Positions 1 to 13,327 of a DNA stretch of 64,000 bases are shown here, one piece after another. A model generated the notes under the pieces. It did not search any database. It saw only the letters and a list, made by a program, of their open reading frames with translations, and had not been told where the DNA came from. Origin of the DNA: Siniperca chuatsi (taxonomy: Eukaryota; Chordata; Actinopteri; Centrarchiformes; Sinipercidae); NCBI RefSeq assembly GCF_020085105.1, contig NC_058053.1, positions 20,859,388-20,923,387 on the forward strand, written 5' to 3'. Numbering within the stretch: position 1 is the stretch's first letter; every line of letters starts with the position of its first letter. The translations under genes were made by a program, and so were the position numbers.

Positions 1-1500
1 GAATGCTGCTGCAGTAAACCCGAGGATAGAATAATCTGGTTACGGGGAATCACGTTGGACAGAATAACTGTGCGTGGATTTGATCCTCTGAAATAACATC
101 TAGCCCGTGTGTGTTTGTGCGTGTGTGCGAGCGCAATTTAAAAAGTTAGGAGATCGTGGTGCCGTGGTGATGCAGGGGGGCTTTTTGTGTGTCTCTGCGC
201 TGCGCGTCCCCAAACCTGGGCTCGCCGATAGCTGCACAGAATAAGTTGTTCCCCCTCCCAGCGCCTCTGCATGATCCACTCGCTGCATAAATATGATTGC
301 AGATCTATCACCATTACAACAAACAAACGAATAACGCAGATCCACACACACGCACACACTGTCTCACACACACGCACGCACAACGCCGGTTCACAGCGAT
401 ACAGAGGAGTAGGCATAATGGTGATGAGCTTACCACTTGGATTCTTGTTTTTCTTAAGACTCTTGCCACAAAGACACTGCAGCATATGCGTTCCTTTGCT
501 GAAAATGTTCCAAAGAAACCACATTGATTTGGGCGAAGAGCAATCCAGTGGCTTAAACACCCAGATATAGATGAGATCCTTGCGGTTGCATAATAACACA
601 ATTGGATCAGTTCTCCAGGACAAGGCTACCAATTGTATCATAGAAAAATAGGTATATCCAAGTCCTATGCGTTTTCATTCACGTGGCAAAATAGTCAATA
701 TCTGTCAGACTTCGTAATAATGGTGTGTTTTCTTCTTCTGGCGAATAAAGGATGCCTCCTCAACTAGTCGATAATAGAAAATATACTCTGTAAATTGCAT
801 GTGTCGCACCGGGAGGAGACGGGCCGCCAATAAACAAACACAACTAACGTGAAAACAGTAAAACACGGTGGATTTCCGAGGAGAAAATCATTGCCTATTA
901 GTTCATCACTCTGAGGAGAGGAGGGTGGATCTGCACAGCATCAAAAGCCAAGGGAGGATGCATCCTATGCACAGACTGCTGCAATGATAGCCCCAACAAA
1001 ACACCACATTGCCGGATCAAGTCCAGTTCGTTTCTCCTATAAACCAGCTTGGTTGGCGAGGTCAGATAAAACCAACCTCAGTTTGCATTTCTTATAGTCC
1101 CACACTGCAACGTTTCTGTTAGAGCCAGGCTTGGGTTCTTAGTGTATGTCCGTTATTCCTGAAGTGTGCGCTTCTTCTCTTTGTGGTGTATTTTCCTCAA
1201 AGCCTTTTCAGCACCACGCCACTGGCATCTCCAAAAGTACGGTGCGCCTATAAAAACATTTGGATGAATTTCCTTTAGCGTCGGACCTCTGTTAGAAATA
1301 GACCGGGAGGAGGGGTTAAATTGAAAGATTGGCTTTCCATTACGTAAACACGTGGTTTCTGCGCCGTCATTTCAGTGATGCTCTCGGAAATTTTTATGAT
1401 CCGACTGAGATTAATGTCCCAAGCCGTTTCAGCTTGAATTCTTTGAAATGACAGTGTATGTGAAGTATAGATTTCCTGCACGAGGGCATGTGTGCACTGC
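1..1500. other. Left-edge region, possible 5' end of a minus-strand gene; no gene called
   Basis: The sequence is somewhat richer in CpG than the AT-rich stretch to its right and has CA-rich runs near 345-385. On the minus strand, bases 92 down to 1 follow a good acceptor (TTATTTCAG) and stay open in one frame for about 28 codons to the window edge, so a cut-off exon is possible. I do not recognise the peptide. Other open frames here are low-complexity (Cys/Val or His/Thr runs from CA repeats) and look non-coding. Treat as possible promoter or 5' UTR territory of a neighbour outside the window. Confidence 0.2.
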
Positions 1501-3331
1501 ACGTTAAAGAGTCTACATTTACAGCCCTCATCTTTATACCAGTTCTACTTGACATGTCATTTCTTTGCTCTCAGTTCCTTAAATTGTTGCAGCTTTGTGC
1601 ATCCAGATGGGTGTTAACAGAGAAATTATGCACAAAAGCTCCAAAGTCACAGGTGTTAAGACTCACCTGCTTGCCTGTGTTTGTGTCAAGTCATCTAAGC
1701 ATTTCTGAAGCAGGGCTGCAGAGTACACAGTAGCCTATAGGGCACTGCAACAGATCACTATTCCTTCGGTAAGCTGACTGAAATGAATCCAACATTAACT
1801 GCAGAAAAAAAAATCATAATAAAAGTTAATACAGAAGAGTAGATAACTTTTAAACATCTCATCAAAACAATTTGGTCTTGTACAAAATATATAACAATGA
1901 CAGGGTACACATGTCAGAGCAAAATTATTTATCATTTATTTGACAAAACATTTAGATGTAATATTGCATGTTTACATTTACTAGCTCTGTTTTGTTCCTT
2001 CATCCCTGAGGACAAGAGGCCAGTTAGTGTTGCTCATGACGACTGTTTCCACTGTATGACTACTTTTCTCTAAGGATTTAAAGGTTTTCCATCACAGACT
2101 AAGGGAGAAGAAGACATTGTTTTCCCCTGAATATAGAGGTTGTGGAGAGAGAAAGTATTTGTCTTTGGTGGGAAAACTGAACTTTGCTTCTAGACATACA
2201 AACATTTTAAATTTGATTTGGAACCAGTGGTCTTTTTGCTGTTTGATGTTCCTCTGTTAATCACTCTTAGATCTGTCAGCATGACTCCCCCCCGGCACAA
2301 ATGGCAGAAGTCTGTTTGTCTGCCAGTGTTTGGAAGTGGACCCATTAGTTACTCAATATAGTGTTGACCCCACTCACAGGTGTTGCAACTGTTTGCCAGT
2401 AAGCCATCTTTGTTAGGCTGCAATACAAAGAAATACAAATGATCAGCATTATGGCCCCAGCAAGAACAAATGACCTATTTAGAAACAGTAGTTTTTTTCC
2501 TTCTTTCCTGTAATTTTGAATTTATTAGTCAGGGATGAGTATTGAATTTGTGCTTATATGGTGATTTGCTGTAAAAATGAGCTCAAGGAAAAAGGTTGAT
2601 CCATGCTTGTAAAGAAACCATGTTGCATTAGATCACTTCATTGATCCTTCCATTTTCCAAATTACCTCCAAAACCAGCATGTACATAACATGTATCACTT
2701 TGACATGTAATACTTTTACGTTATATGTATGTAACATGTATCATCCAACCTCTGGAGATAATCTATTTTTCATAATCGTGTCCTTTTATGGACAAGTTTA
2801 CAAGTTACAGTTGAACTCTGCATGGAAGACTTATTATCAAAAGCTTCTTTTATCCAATGTAACGTCGAGTGAGCAAAAGCCAAGGTTTGTGTAAACAGTA
2901 TTAACCACAGCACAGGAAGCTTGATGAAAGACTGTAGGGGTTCATTAGTGTGTTTTGTGTTCATCTCCGAATTACAGCATTAATACACTTTAATGACCTA
3001 GTTTTGTGGCGCCCAGGTCTTGTCAGTTGCCTGTGATAACTGGTTCCTCAGGGATGTGGGCCACTTTGAAACAAAATGTTTCCTGATTGACTTTCTTTGC
3101 ATGGCATTATAATTTAGCTGTGTCACTATCAATTTTTCAATTACTGATGGAGTTTGCACATGTTATGTACCTGCTAACACATTTACTGTGCATACACACA
3201 TATCAGGTGCACACACGACAAAAACAGAACACCCACATGATACACCCAGGATATCGCCTCAGACAAGGGAATGAATGCAGTTATTTAAGCAATTGACACG
3301 TGTGTGTTGTAGAATTACATCCATATGTGTA

Positions 3332-3686
3332 CAGGGCTGCACAATTAATCGAAATATCGAAATCGCAATATGTCCAAGTGCAATATCCAAATCGCAGAAG
3401 CTGCAATTTTTTGATAAAGGTGAAATGTGTGACAAAACAGCATTATAATGAAGCACTGTAGTGCTGCAGAGATGCCTTGGCCTACAAATCTTGTTCTCCA
3501 GATGTAAGAAAACATGTATGTTTGGTACAGACCCCAGCAAATGTCACATTGTAGTTTTTTAAGTAAAAAAGAAAATTGTGATGCAAAAATGATCATTCCC
3601 ACTAATCGTGAATCATATCGCAATTGTAATATCTGTCAAAATAATTACTATGTTTTTGGTTTTTTTTACCATATCGTGCAGCCCTA
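3332..3686. mobile_element. hAT-type MITE with near-perfect 8-bp target duplication
   Basis: The ends are inverted repeats: CAGGGCTGCAC on the left and GTGCAGCCCTA on the right (last base decayed). They are flanked by TATGTGTA (3324-3331) and TATGTGTC (3687-3694), an 8-bp target-site duplication with one mismatch, the hallmark of hAT elements. The 355-bp interior is rich in AATCG/CGATT words and has no transposase. A related-looking element lies at 43942-44251. Confidence 0.8.
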
Positions 3687-4325
3687 TATGTGTCCTGTGA
3701 GGTCAAGTGGACTCATCGTGGAATCAGCACAAGTCGGAGCAGTGCGTTGCAGGCTCTCCAGCTTTCTCCCTCTGCAGAGGCCTCTCATGTCATCCTCCCA
3801 ATCGATCTGTCTACTGTAATGTAAAGTATCATCGCACCCTGGAGGATATCGTCTGACAATTTTGTCAGGGATCATTAGAATACTTCTTTTTGATTGCTCA
3901 GGCTGCGGCCGGCAGGAAGTGGCTCCCTTGTGAGTTTTTAACAGCCTGTTTTCTCCTGATGAGGAAAAATCTCTTGATTTAAGATGCACAGAGATAAATG
4001 GGCTGGTTCCAGCTCTACTCATGGTCTCTGTGGTTTTACTGTACACATTTAAAAGGCTCACACATGGGGGAGTGTGAAGATTGCATGAATTGCATGAGTG
4101 TTATCATTTGGAGATCGGTATATGTGGAAGGATTCATATCATATTATCTAATGTGAAAGATATAAGAATATTTAGAGAGGTATTTCATAACTTGAACTAT
4201 TTTTGGACTTCATAGCAACAATCTGCACACACATATGGTATATTTGTAATTTGGGTGAACTGACCCTTAGGGAGAGCAATGTAATACGAATGAGCCAGAA
4301 ATCCATTAGAATATGTGCTATGTTT

Positions 4326-4440
4326 GGGTGCCCCGGTAGCTCACCTGGTAGAGCGCCTACCTTTAAGGCTGAGTCCTTACCACAGTGGCCTGGGTTTGAT
4401 TCTGACCCGGGGCCCTTTGCTGCATGTCCATGTAATTTTA
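4326..4440 (+). repeat. tRNA-derived SINE
   Basis: The head looks like a tRNA gene: an A-box-like TAGCTCACCTGGTAGAGCG and a B-box-like GGGTTTGATTC at the expected spacing. After this comes CCCTTTGCTGCATGTC, a tail shared by many percomorph SINEs. The arms do not fold into a clean cloverleaf and there is no intact tRNA 3' end, so this is not a functional tRNA gene. Confidence 0.7.
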
Positions 4441-7400
4441 ATAAGTTGAAAGGTGGCCAGAAGCATGATAGACTTTACTGAGATAACAATAGCCAGTACC
4501 TTAACATGCTATTTTGAAAGGAGTGGATATTCCAATCAGTTTGCTTTTTATTTTCTGGCATGAGTGTTTCCTCCAAATTAAATGACTGATTAAAGGTAGA
4601 ACAAATAAATAAGCCTGAAAAGTACTGTAGTTTCCACCACAGACTATCATGCATCATGTAATCCTGGATAATGATGAAAGGACTGTGATTTTATTAGTTA
4701 TAAAAAAAACACACTGGGTGCAAGTTCTTGAAATAGTTTACATACTTTAATGTTGGACAATACTGAGGATCACTATGACAATGAAGCTATTTCTGCTATT
4801 GATTTGAACCAGTGTTATCAATACGGGAGTATGACAAACTGCATGGACATCAAATGAGGCAATGTATTGCTGTGTAAATAATAGTTATGTAATATAATGA
4901 AACATTTTAAACAATTTAATCTATTCAAAGTTACGGCATTCTGTCATTAATGTAAAAAGCAATACACTTCATAATCAGCTTGTTGTAGTTTAATTTAGAA
5001 ACTTGTGCATTGGTCCAAGTCATGGCCAATGCTTTCAGGGATTTCTAGACTGGGACCACATGCATATCCATGTTCAGTAGCAGTGTTAAAACCATCCGTT
5101 CCCTTTCACTCAGCATGCCCACAGCCAAGATGTCTACCAATCAGAGAAGGAGAGTGAGCTTTGTTTGGCACTGCTTAGAGCAAGTGTTAGCTAGCAAATG
5201 AACAGCTGCTGGGAACCAAGTCATGACCAAAGACTTCATTCAAACACACTAACACACACGCACACACACATGCACACACATATATACATAAACACAAACT
5301 CTTGCTAGCTTCTGTTCATTCCCACTCAGCTCCTTGCCCATTGAATGCCCTCCTTAAAGTTGTGCACAACACAGCCGCTGATGTCCAGGGACAAAGTAGA
5401 AGGGCTGGAACTACTTTCTGTGCTTCACTGGGCCCAAACTGCTAGACTACACTATATTAGGCAACTTCCTGGATAGCACTAATTTACAGTTATCAGAATG
5501 GGTAGATGTACTTCTTATCCAAACATGAAATAAAGAATCTGGGCCTTCTGGACAGTTGATATGTTTAACGCATATTAACATCCAACTGTCATTCACTGTC
5601 AGTTACTGCTCACTGGTACTTGGCTTAAATGCAACATCATATATGATGTTTAGACATCGGCTCTAAAACCTCTCCAGTGCACCCACATTGTGACTAATAG
5701 GGCAACAGACCAATAGCACAAATTGAGGAATCCCACACACATAATAACCAGCTCCTCTTTAAAATCCACTGTGACCAACAATATTCATAATTGCAGAGAG
5801 ATAAGGGCAATGACACTGGCCCAGTGAGGATTCAGGCACCCACCACTGAAAAGCAAGCCAGCCCACATTGAGTGAATATAGAGTGCTAGTTATACAGACT
5901 AGCTCTATCCACCAGGATATACAGCAGTGTCATGGCCACATAATGATGATCCAAGGCATGTGTCTTTATACAGTATAATTTCCCCTTTCATCTGTCTTCT
6001 ATGTGAGTTAAATGGTATACGTCTCAAGATTAATGAATAAATCTTCAATTAGGTGGTCAGATCATCATTAACAGATCCCACCAAACTTCAGAGGCACTTT
6101 TATAAATGTTCAATAAACCCCATTTTCAGAAATATTAGGAGCACTTGGAGATGTAATCAACTTTGCATTGATTTCAAGTGTTTAATGAATCTGTTGGTGT
6201 GGACTGGCATTTTCTGTTCCTCTGAAAAGTCAATTTTCCCCTCCATTAAAAACCAAAACAGCTCTAAGTCTAAACAGTCTATATTTGGAGACATCTGTCA
6301 CAAAGGTGTGTGGTTAAAAGATAGATGAAGATAGATGTTCTCAGTTTTGCTTTGGGGCGAGGCAAGAAGTACCTTCACTGAGTAGTCACCCAAAGCATGA
6401 GGAAAGGCCCACAGTCAAATGGAGCAGGGAACAAGTGAACGGATATTAGTAATGAATGCTACAGTGGTCACTCTCATGCCAAGCATCGTTTGGCGCTGAC
6501 ACTGCCTTTCCTCTGGCTTTTCTCCCCCACGCCCTCATCTCAACTTTACCCAGAAGCGACACATACACACACAGTCACATCTTAATGATGCGCAAGGCCT
6601 AAAATAAATCGCACTCTCAAATCACGCCCTTTTATAATCATCTCGCTGGGAGTTTCCTGTCCAGTGAGAATTGTCATAATCAAAATATTCGTTTCCTTAT
6701 CATGAAAACACTTTCCATTTTTAGCCTCTCTGAGCTCTCTTCTGCTTCTCTATGGCTATAACAGTAGAGTTACATAGTCAAGTTCATGAAGCTGTTTACC
6801 CGAATGTACAGCCATGTGCAGTCATGTGATCGACTGGTTCCTGCAGTGCCAATAAGATAATCAATATTTCAGCTATTTCACCCCCTCTTCAGCCACTGAT
6901 CTGCCATATAGTGAACCATTCTGTTCTGCCATCTTTATCCTGTACATCTCGTACAGATAGTAGCAGTCCCTGTAACAGCGAGGATAAAAGATTATCTTGT
7001 ACTACTTGTACCAGAATAAAATACAACAAGTAAGTGGACGATAAATGTGATACCATCAGGTTATTTTGTGTGTCAGGCATGAGGTGGATGTTTCCTCATG
7101 AACTACTTTACTTCATGCTGGAGGGTGCAGTCATTTGCACTACATGACCAGCCAGGTTCAGTGAGTAAGGAAACAATCAAACTGGCTGACTTTGACATCA
7201 TTTATAAACAGAGATTTGGCAATTCACATAATGCCCCAGCAGGCTTATTTTTTAGCTCAACTGAACTGCTTCATTTTGTATATTTTGCCATCAGTAGCAT
7301 ACATATGGGTAATAATATTCTAAATACATTTTGTTATTGTGCTGCCTGAATGTGAAGCCATGTCCCGACAATCCCTTTGTTACACACAGTAGTAGGTGTA

Positions 7401-7868
7401 TTAATCTTATGAAATATTCACAAATGAGTTAATGAAGCTTTTGTTGTTTCTGAATCAAATGACACAGTGGACCTCTTCAATTCTTATTATACTTTCCCTG
7501 ACTGCATGCAGTAGCTCTTGAATGCAGCGCTGTTCAGTAGCCAACAAATCTTTGATTTTTGAGCATCTCGAAAGCACCTGAACACAACACAAGTCAGCAG
7601 TAGACTTTTGAAATCAGTTTACACTTTCAACTGCATTAACACATAACAATAAGAGAGATACACTGACAAAAATACAGTATACAACATTGGCTCCAGTAAG
7701 TTGTAAGTGTCTGAAGTAAATTTTCACACATTCAAAAGTCTGTAACATGCTGGTATGCTTTGGAAAATGTGGGCCAGTCACGTAAAGAATATGTGATACA
7801 CTATACATAGTGTATACACAGAACAATTAGCTCTAAAGCTGCACAACTGGAGCCTAATATTCATCTCA

Positions 7869-7967
7869 ACTTGGACATCGAGGGTATCTGTGTAGGGGAC
7901 CATACTATATGTCCATTTTTAAAGAATACAGTATGGTCCCCTACACAGATATCTTCTATGTCCAAGT
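7869..7967. repeat. Long inverted repeat / hairpin (42-bp arms, 15-nt loop)
   Basis: The left arm 7869-7910 and right arm 7926-7967 are reverse complements at 38 of 42 positions, including an uninterrupted 22-bp block. The loop is only 15 nt. Transcribed, this would form a stem of the size of a microRNA precursor; as DNA it could be a very small MITE. No clear target-site duplication is seen. Confidence 0.75.
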
Positions 7968-10839
7968 CATTTGTAGTACACAGGTTAAAAAATGCAGTAT
8001 GCATATGTCTTCAGGCATATATAACCATCACATTGAACATCATTTAGAAAATATTGAGAAGGAGAAAGAGTGGGTAAAAACACATACAACAAAACATGCA
8101 CTCACTATTAAACAACAAAACAATAAGGATCATCCTGTCAGATACATGATAATTGAGAAGAATTGTTTGTTTTTGCAGGTTTTAAACCAAGATACAAGGA
8201 CAAGGGACCTTGCCAGTAACCAAGAAGCTGAGATGTTCAGGAGAGGTGAAGTTGCCAAGGGAAACAGGAGAACATTTATAGTTGTAAACAAAACTGAGGT
8301 TACATTTAAGAGGACAAATCTGAGCATAAATCTGTGTTTGTGTTAGCTTACTGCAGTTGATTAGTCCAGCATGTTACTGTACTCAGCCTCACTCTGCCTA
8401 ATTTGTTATCCTCATAACTCATTCCACTGTTATGTAACAGCACTGTGGGTCTTTTTTAACTTGTAAAGACTGCATCTTTCATTATTTATACCCTTTCATA
8501 GCACAGATCTATCTGGGATATAGGCCTGTATGGGTTTGAGTATTAAAATGGGGCACACTTCCTACATTCAGGCGGAAGTGCAGCATGTGTGCGCCAAACT
8601 GTCATCAAAAGAGCCACTTTTAGAGGGATAAAGCCTTTTTCCGAGTCAAAGCATTCATTCCTCTGTAGCTCAGCAACATTAATGGAGCAGCAGGGCTGAG
8701 AGTATAGTACCTTAGAGTCGTTACCTATTCTACCATCCATTAGCTGAAAATTGTGTTGACTTTAAAACTACTTTCTATAAATGAAGTGAGAAGCGTTTTC
8801 AGATTTGGTTAGAGTTAAGGTTTTGTCACTGTTAACTAGGGGAACTGTTTGGTTTAGGTTTTTTCACAAAGAAAGGAGCAGGTGAATGAAAAAAGAGAGG
8901 CTAATAACACCCTAACATAATAGTCAAACATGGAATGTTGACAGTGTTTTCTACATTTTCTGATATGATTAAAGATTATGTACAGCATACTCTATCATAC
9001 TAGATAATGGCAGAACAGGGTCCTATCCAAAAGAAATAAGTAGTGTGCCTTGAGATGTCTCTAATGTCTGTTTCTATTTTTAAAAAGGTCAAGACCGTGT
9101 TTGTAATGCTTCCTCAACACCAATCTGATAGATGATCACTGAGTGTGGAGAAGAGAGCTTTTAAGGGTAGAGGAGAAACCTGTTGACAAAAGCTTCCTGG
9201 TCCATTCACAACGCATCACTTTTGAAGCCTGTGTTACATTTGAGCCAACTAACTGCATAAATATTCAGAGAAAATGGAGGTTTAATTGTTCCAACAAAAC
9301 CATATTCTGCCATATTTCTGGTGTAACCTTAGAGGGACCGTACTAGAGAAAATAATGAAAGTCTTTTTACTAACAGGACTCCTTGATTGCAGGTGTCTGC
9401 TCTATAATCCTAACAAGCAGGCTTAGAGCCGGTGTGATGCAGTTACCATAGTCACTTTCCATCACACAGATTAGAAAAAAATCTTGATCCTGACCTTGGG
9501 GAAATGCACAAACTCCTTGTGCTGATGTCACTATGGTTCTGGCCACCGGCATAGACTAGAAAAATGAAATATGAGCTTTGAGGCAACTCCTGGTATTTGT
9601 CTCAATCAGCGGAGACAGGGTGGCCAACAGGGGAGACAGTGTTTCTGTTCAGTGGCCATAGTGCGATACTCACAGCAACGTGTAAAAATGACAATACTAT
9701 TTTACAAACTGTTATATACCTGTACTACCATGCATAACATAGTCAAATAGGAATGGTGATGGAATTGGATAATTAGAGGTCGCAGACTCGAGTATTACAC
9801 TGACAAAGTGGGGATCTTATCAAACAAATGAGACAAAAAAAAAAATACACCACAGATGTTGGAATAGCATAAGAATAATGTAATAAAATTACCTTTGGCC
9901 ATATTTGACCACTTTACCCTTGCAATAGCAATAGTTTCTACATCATTTTCATTATATATGTGCATCTTGGCTTTAAGATTAAGAATGGCTTCCTCTGAAA
10001 AACATTACACACGTATACACACACAAGCGCACATACACACCGTTTTTGTTGTGTTGTCTTCCTGTACGTCCCCTGTCGCAAAGAGACTGCCGTTCTTTGC
10101 ACTTATTCCCACAACGGTGCAATGAAAGATCCACCAGTGAGACTTCCCTGGAACTGGTTGCATCCACTGCCATTCTGAACAGGACATGAAAACAAGCCTC
10201 ACTGTGCTAAATACATCATTAGCTCCCTTCTTAATTGATGATGATACTAACAGGGCCTACAAAACGTATTTTACGTTTTCACATTCAATCATTGACAGTG
10301 ATCAACAGAATTTTTTAAAAACTTTAATTAACAGATCTCTACATATTGCTCTAAATCTATTACAAATATAAAACACAAAATAATTGATTGCACTACTATT
10401 CACCTCCTTTTAAAATGACACATTAAACATAACTGATTAAACAAGTTGTTTTTAGAGTTGGCACTGTAAATTGAATGGAGATCATCTGTGAATAATCAAG
10501 ATGTGTCAAAGTGTTTGTTTTTTGATTGAATAATGGAAGGTACAATGGAAGGATTGTCAACATTGTCAACATACATTGTCAATTTCCTGGAAAAAACTAC
10601 TTCATAAACACAAAGTAACATTCCAGACAAATTCACACCAAGTTTACTGAAAAGTACCATTTCTGAGGCCCTGAATATCCCTCAAAGTCAAGTAAGGTCA
10701 ATCATGAAAATGAAAAGAATGTCGAGAGCAGCCCATGTTTGAGTGTTTGTGTGAGAAGGCCACTAGTGAGGCCACCAAGAGACCTGTGGGGACTTTCTTG
10801 TTGGCCACAAGGTTCTGTGCATACAAGACATTGCTTTTC

Positions 10840-11065
10840 TGTGTGGAGTTTGCATGTTCTACCTTTGTTTGCAAGGGTTTCCTCTAGGTGCACAAGTTTC
10901 CACAGACCAAAGGCATGCAGGTTAGGTGAACTACAGTAGAGACTCTATATTTCCCAAAGCTGTGAATGTTACTGTGAATGGTTGTACCCCACCTCTTGCC
11001 CAGTGTGTGCTGGGACAGACTCCAGCACCCTGCAAACTTAAGCATGTATAGCTAATGGATGGAGA
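10840..11065. repeat. Widespread teleost interspersed repeat
   Basis: The block contains GTGTGGAGTTTGCATGTTCT, GGTTTCCTC, CAAAGGCATGCAGGTTAG and later GTGCTGGGACAGACTCCAGC, in the order seen in a very common teleost dispersed repeat (known from memory, family name not certain). A weaker relative is seen near 36650-36710. No protein-coding capacity. Confidence 0.55.
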
Positions 11066-11104
11066 TCTGAGCAAGTGTTTGCCAAAATGCATGTGGGAGA
11101 CTGT

Positions 11105-11525
11105 AGGATGACAGTTCTAAGGTCTTATGAGACCAAAGTTAAACTTTTTGGTTATATTAAAATCTAAAGTTTGGTATAAGCCAAAGCCTCCATTCTGTCC
11201 CTAAAGGTTGGTGGTGGCAGCATCAAGCTGTGGGGGATGCTTCTAAGCAGTAGGCCCCTGGAAGGCTTGTGGAAGTAATGGGTCAAATGAAGTCTGCAGT
11301 CTACAATAGAAATGCAACTTGGGAGAAGATTACTTTTCCAGCAGGACAACAACCTTCAACCGAAAGCCAATGTTACATAGGAACACATTAGGTCAGGAGT
11401 CTAGTCTAGAATTTGTGGTAGAAAATTGCTGTTCACTCACAGTATACCTGTCTGTACTTAATATTGACTTGAAAGGGGGTGAATACTTATGCAGTCAATT
11501 ATTTTGTGTTATGTATTTGTAATTA
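11105..11525 (+). mobile_element. Decayed Tc1/mariner-like transposase remnant
   Basis: Pieces of a Tc1 transposase can be read on the + strand with stops and frameshifts between them: a DET-like region near 11130 (GGTCTTATGAGACCAAAGTT), a GGGSIKLWG-like block near 11210-11240, and FQQDN near 11335. The trailing GGGGGTGAATACTTATGCA near 11475 resembles the 3' region common to fish Tc1 elements. Too broken to encode protein. Confidence 0.65.
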
Positions 11526-13313
11526 ATTTGGCTCAACTCGTAGAGATTCCTATTCCTTTTATGATGAAAGATGTATTATTGTTGATCAGTGTCAAACAAA
11601 TCCTAATTACAGCACATCCACTGTGATTCACTGTGGAGTAAGTAAACATGAAAAGTCAGTAGTCTTTATAGGCACTTAGAGTTTACAGAATATCCTTATG
11701 ATTGCTCCTTAATATGAAACACATAATAAAAGCATACAAAAATCACTGCATCAATTTTGCAAGCACAGAAAAGGATTTTTGCAGTATCCCCATTTGAGAC
11801 TCAGCTACATACATAAACAAGGATGTTTTATTTTTTGAAATGCGACAGAAAAGGCACAACGAAAGAATGTGGGAGATTGAGAGGCACCTAAATCCCAGTC
11901 CTTATTTTATCACCCTGGTACCTGCCATCTGTCCCATCGACACGTCTCCTCTTATACAACAAAGTAACAAATTGGACTGGAAACGTTTTATTGCCTATAA
12001 TTCATTCATGAGGGCTCTTCCTATGCACTGAGATGTGACTGTGCAGGGCAGCGCTGTGACTGAACAATTAATTGGCTTGTGAGGGGAGATGTCAGACATG
12101 AAGAATTACCCTTCGCCATGGCAGCTTTACAACAACTCTTACAGTTATACACAACTATATTATTCTGTAATATACTCGTACTAATTATTTGCTAGCATAT
12201 TGTTTGTGTATTGATAGTTGGCTGCACAGGCAATGCATGTATTACATATTAATATTTATCAGTCCTAAAAAGTACACTGGATCTTGTTGCACTAAACATT
12301 AAATTCAGAGTTTATCATGTTGCATGGAAAAGAGTGACATAATGATCTATTATGTTTAATCTATTACAGTTTCCTGAGTGCTTTGGTTGTTCATACTGGC
12401 GTGGGATTTTAATATACTAACAGTTGTGATCGCAGTTGCACCAAAAATCGTCATAGCCACCTCTAGTCAGTAGGGGGGAGTGTTGTAATATGGATGTTCA
12501 TTCATTAAGTCATATCACCTCAATGGGATTCATTCAACAAATCTCTGATGATATGCTGCATTGTGTTGTACTATCCCAAACATATATAGTGTACATTATA
12601 TGATAACATAATTTAACATGATACCACAGCATAGTATACAGTGCTATGGGATGCATGTATTAAATTTAATTGAATGTAGTTTTATAACTGTAAAGGAACT
12701 TAATTTCCCATGTTCTTTTTTTTTTTGTTCATGATTAAGCATTAGTGTACAATGTGGTTTATGACAGCAGATTTTCTGTGGGTGTCTAGTTGTATTAACT
12801 GTGTTTGCAATGTGTTGGTTTCAGTTGCTCTGATGTAAGTTTCCAAGTAACTGTTACCAAGGCTGTAATTGTCTGCGGGCAGCAAGAAGGAAAATACAGT
12901 AGCCAACATGCTCTTGACCTCATTGATTCAATCCTGTCAAGTTTTTTTCATTAAATGCAATATTTCTACATTTGATTTAATCATTTCACGATCTGTATGT
13001 TTAACAGGCCGATTGAACTTAGACTATAAGTCTTATTACTGTTAAAAAATGTGTGCCACTTGATTCATTTTCCTTGCAGGCATAAACAGTTTAAATTAGC
13101 ATGAACAGGTTTTGAAAACTCAGTTTGTATTTCAGTTCATTTTCAGCTTTGAACTGTGTGAAACGGTGTCTTCACACAGCAGCTCATTTTACAGTCACTC
13201 TCTCCTCACTAATTAGCCTATCTCTATGCCTGTATGTGTTTCTCTGTGTGGAACTTGCTAAACAAGCACATCGTTTGAAACCATGTATTCATTCATCTCC
13301 GCTTTCTCCAGCT

Positions 13314-13327
13314 GCTGTCATGGCAAC
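13314..13327 (-). promoter_or_regulatory. X-box-like (RFX) site upstream of cfap97d2
   Basis: Read on the minus strand the site is GTTGCC-AT-GACAGC: one perfect RFX half-site, a 2-bp AT spacer, and a second half with two changes from consensus. It lies about 315 bp before the cfap97d2 start codon. RFX factors commonly drive ciliary genes, which fits the neighbour, but a single degenerate motif is weak evidence. Confidence 0.3.

Noticed and set aside
138-641. 167-codon open frame on the minus strand
   Set aside because: Composition is driven by CA/GT repeats (Cys/Val-rich run), it has no family resemblance, and overlapping frames are equally open.
3684-4061. 125-codon minus-strand frame
   Set aside because: Starts inside the hAT MITE end, no family resemblance; likely chance.
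4326-4400. tRNA gene
   Set aside because: A- and B-box words are present but the cloverleaf is broken and the downstream tail is that of a SINE.
7909-8346. 145-codon open frame on the + strand
   Set aside because: It begins inside the hairpin loop, is Lys/Thr/His-rich with AT-driven codon use, has no recognisable domain and no splice partners.
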